Part shown: positions 63,391 to 64,000 of the stretch, one piece after another
How the letters are laid out: each line of letters starts with the position of its first letter
Numbering within the stretch: the stretch's first letter is position 1
Source: Pseudogracilibacillus sp037892545
GTDB taxonomy: Bacteria; Bacillota; Bacilli; Bacillales; Amphibacillaceae
NCBI RefSeq assembly: GCF_037892545.1
Contig: NZ_JBBKBG010000010.1
Coordinates: forward strand, 4,970-68,969
Reading direction: 5' to 3'
Length of the DNA: 64,000 nucleotides
The notes under the pieces: generated by a model
Told to the model about the DNA's origin: nothing
Database searches by the model: none
What the model saw: the letters and a program-made list of their open reading frames with translations, nothing else
Position numbers and translations under genes: made by a program

Positions 63391-63939
63391 ATGATTCGTA
63401 ATGTTTCTTCTATTAAAGAAAAAAGTATCGTATTTATCGGATTTATGGGTGTCGGGAAAACGACCGTTGCAAAACTCGTTTCTCAAAAACTTTTTCGAGA
63501 TTTTATCGATATTGACGACGAGATTGAAAAAGAATATGGCATGCCGACAACGGAAATTTTCAAAAAAATCGGTGAAAAACAATTCCGTGCAAAGGAAAAA
63601 GAATATGTATTGCATTATTGCAAACAGCCTTTAAAAATCATTTCACTTGGTGGTGGAGCATTTTTACAAGAAGATATCCGTGAAGCCTGTTTAAATCATA
63701 GTATCGTGTTTTATTTAGATATTTCGTGGGATTCATGGAAAAATCGTCTTCATATGCTCGTGGATAGTCGCCCTGTCCTACAAGATAAATCGATGGAAGA
63801 TATTGAAGCATTATTTCATGAACGTAAAAAAACATATGATGAGCATAATTCTAAATTGATGACCGACCAATTCAACCCAGAAGAGGTCGCAGATTATATT
63901 ATTGCTTCATTAAAACTAGCATGGGAATTATATGATTAA
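63391..63939 (+). CDS. aroK: Shikimate kinase
   Basis: Phosphorylates shikimate in aromatic amino-acid synthesis. The 182-residue protein has the P-loop GFMGVGKTTVAK near residue 17, the shikimate-binding FIDIDDEIEKEYG near 38, the GGGAFLQE loop near 86 and the lid arginines around DSRPVLQDKS near 125. It begins 12 bases after the FAD subunit gene, with AAGGAGT upstream, so it may be read with that operon, though its function is unrelated. It is followed by a clear terminator. Confidence 0.93.
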   Translation: MIRNVSSIKEKSIVFIGFMGVGKTTVAKLVSQKLFRDFIDIDDEIEKEYGMPTTEIFKKIGEKQFRAKEKEYVLHYCKQPLKIISLGGGAFLQEDIREACLNHSIVFYLDISWDSWKNRLHMLVDSRPVLQDKSMEDIEALFHERKKTYDEHNSKLMTDQFNPEEVADYIIASLKLAWELYD

Positions 63940-63947
63940 ATTCTACA

Positions 63948-63984
63948 TAAAGACTAGACATTCCGTATGTCTAGTCTTTTTTCA
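63948..63984 (+). terminator. Terminator after aroK
   Basis: AAAGACTAGACAT pairs with ATGTCTAGTCTTT across the loop TCCGT, followed by T residues. Confidence 0.9.
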
Positions 63985-64000
63985 TAATAGCTTTTCCTTC

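Overview
The window is a low-GC chromosomal segment from a member of the Bacillaceae. Gene content and local order match the Bacillus subtilis chromosome in several blocks: fabH-fabF with yjzD-like and yjbA; yitW-yitV-yitU; yisL; sbcD-sbcC; yhfU(bioY)-yhfT-yhfS. Shine-Dalgarno sites are strong (AAAGGAG or AGGAGG) and several starts are GTG or TTG. A mevalonate-pathway HMG-CoA synthase is present, which is not typical of Bacillus itself. The genus cannot be fixed from the sequence alone. No rRNA, tRNA, CRISPR array or prophage was seen.

Layout. 1-6.3 kb: fatty-acid initiation and elongation (fabH, fabF), molybdopterin synthase (moaE, moaD), and the yitW/yitV/yitU block. 6.7-8.3 kb: a NifU-N protein and a histidine-rich polytopic membrane protein. 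8.3-15.7 kb: an accessory island with an IclR regulator, a phosphotriesterase-like lactonase, a zinc dehydrogenase, an SDR dehydrogenase, a TPP enzyme and a NIPSNAP protein. It is flanked by near-identical 83-bp direct repeats that carry a terminator, with an IS3-family remnant beside the left one. 15.7-17.7 kb: a membrane-anchored alpha-amylase homologue that has lost its catalytic carboxylates, plus yisL. 17.9-26.1 kb: a 2-hydroxyacid dehydrogenase, SbcCD nuclease, an EndoU-like lipoprotein with a possible immunity partner, mvaS and a PC4-like protein. 26.2-32.0 kb: a bioY-led operon (CoA ligase, thiolase, two hotdog proteins) followed by a divergent PTS enzyme I without an HPr gene.

32-50 kb: an RNase H-like protein, DUF4317, an MMPL exporter with its surface partner, a decayed IS3 left end, a 16-copy 21-bp repeat array, a small RelA/SpoT-type synthetase, an MscS channel with a CBS protein, a YitT-type protein and a 1033-residue receptor carrying two different histidine-kinase modules. 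50-57 kb: small membrane proteins, a dipeptidase/C26 pair, an EmrE-type exporter, M17 aminopeptidase, SpeG and a signal-less metal-receptor-like protein. 57.2-57.6 kb: a 14-bp array next to an 8-copy 51-bp array of inverted-repeat units. 57.7-64 kb: an MFS exporter, a YkvI-type transporter, a split flavin/iron-sulfur amine dehydrogenase cluster and shikimate kinase.

The most unusual points are the catalytically dead surface amylase homologue, the repeat-bounded catabolic island, the EndoU lipoprotein pair, the bioY operon with hydratase-like genes and a thiolase lacking one active-site cysteine, and the two precisely periodic repeat arrays. All names rest on motif and sequence recognition by eye; no database search was run.
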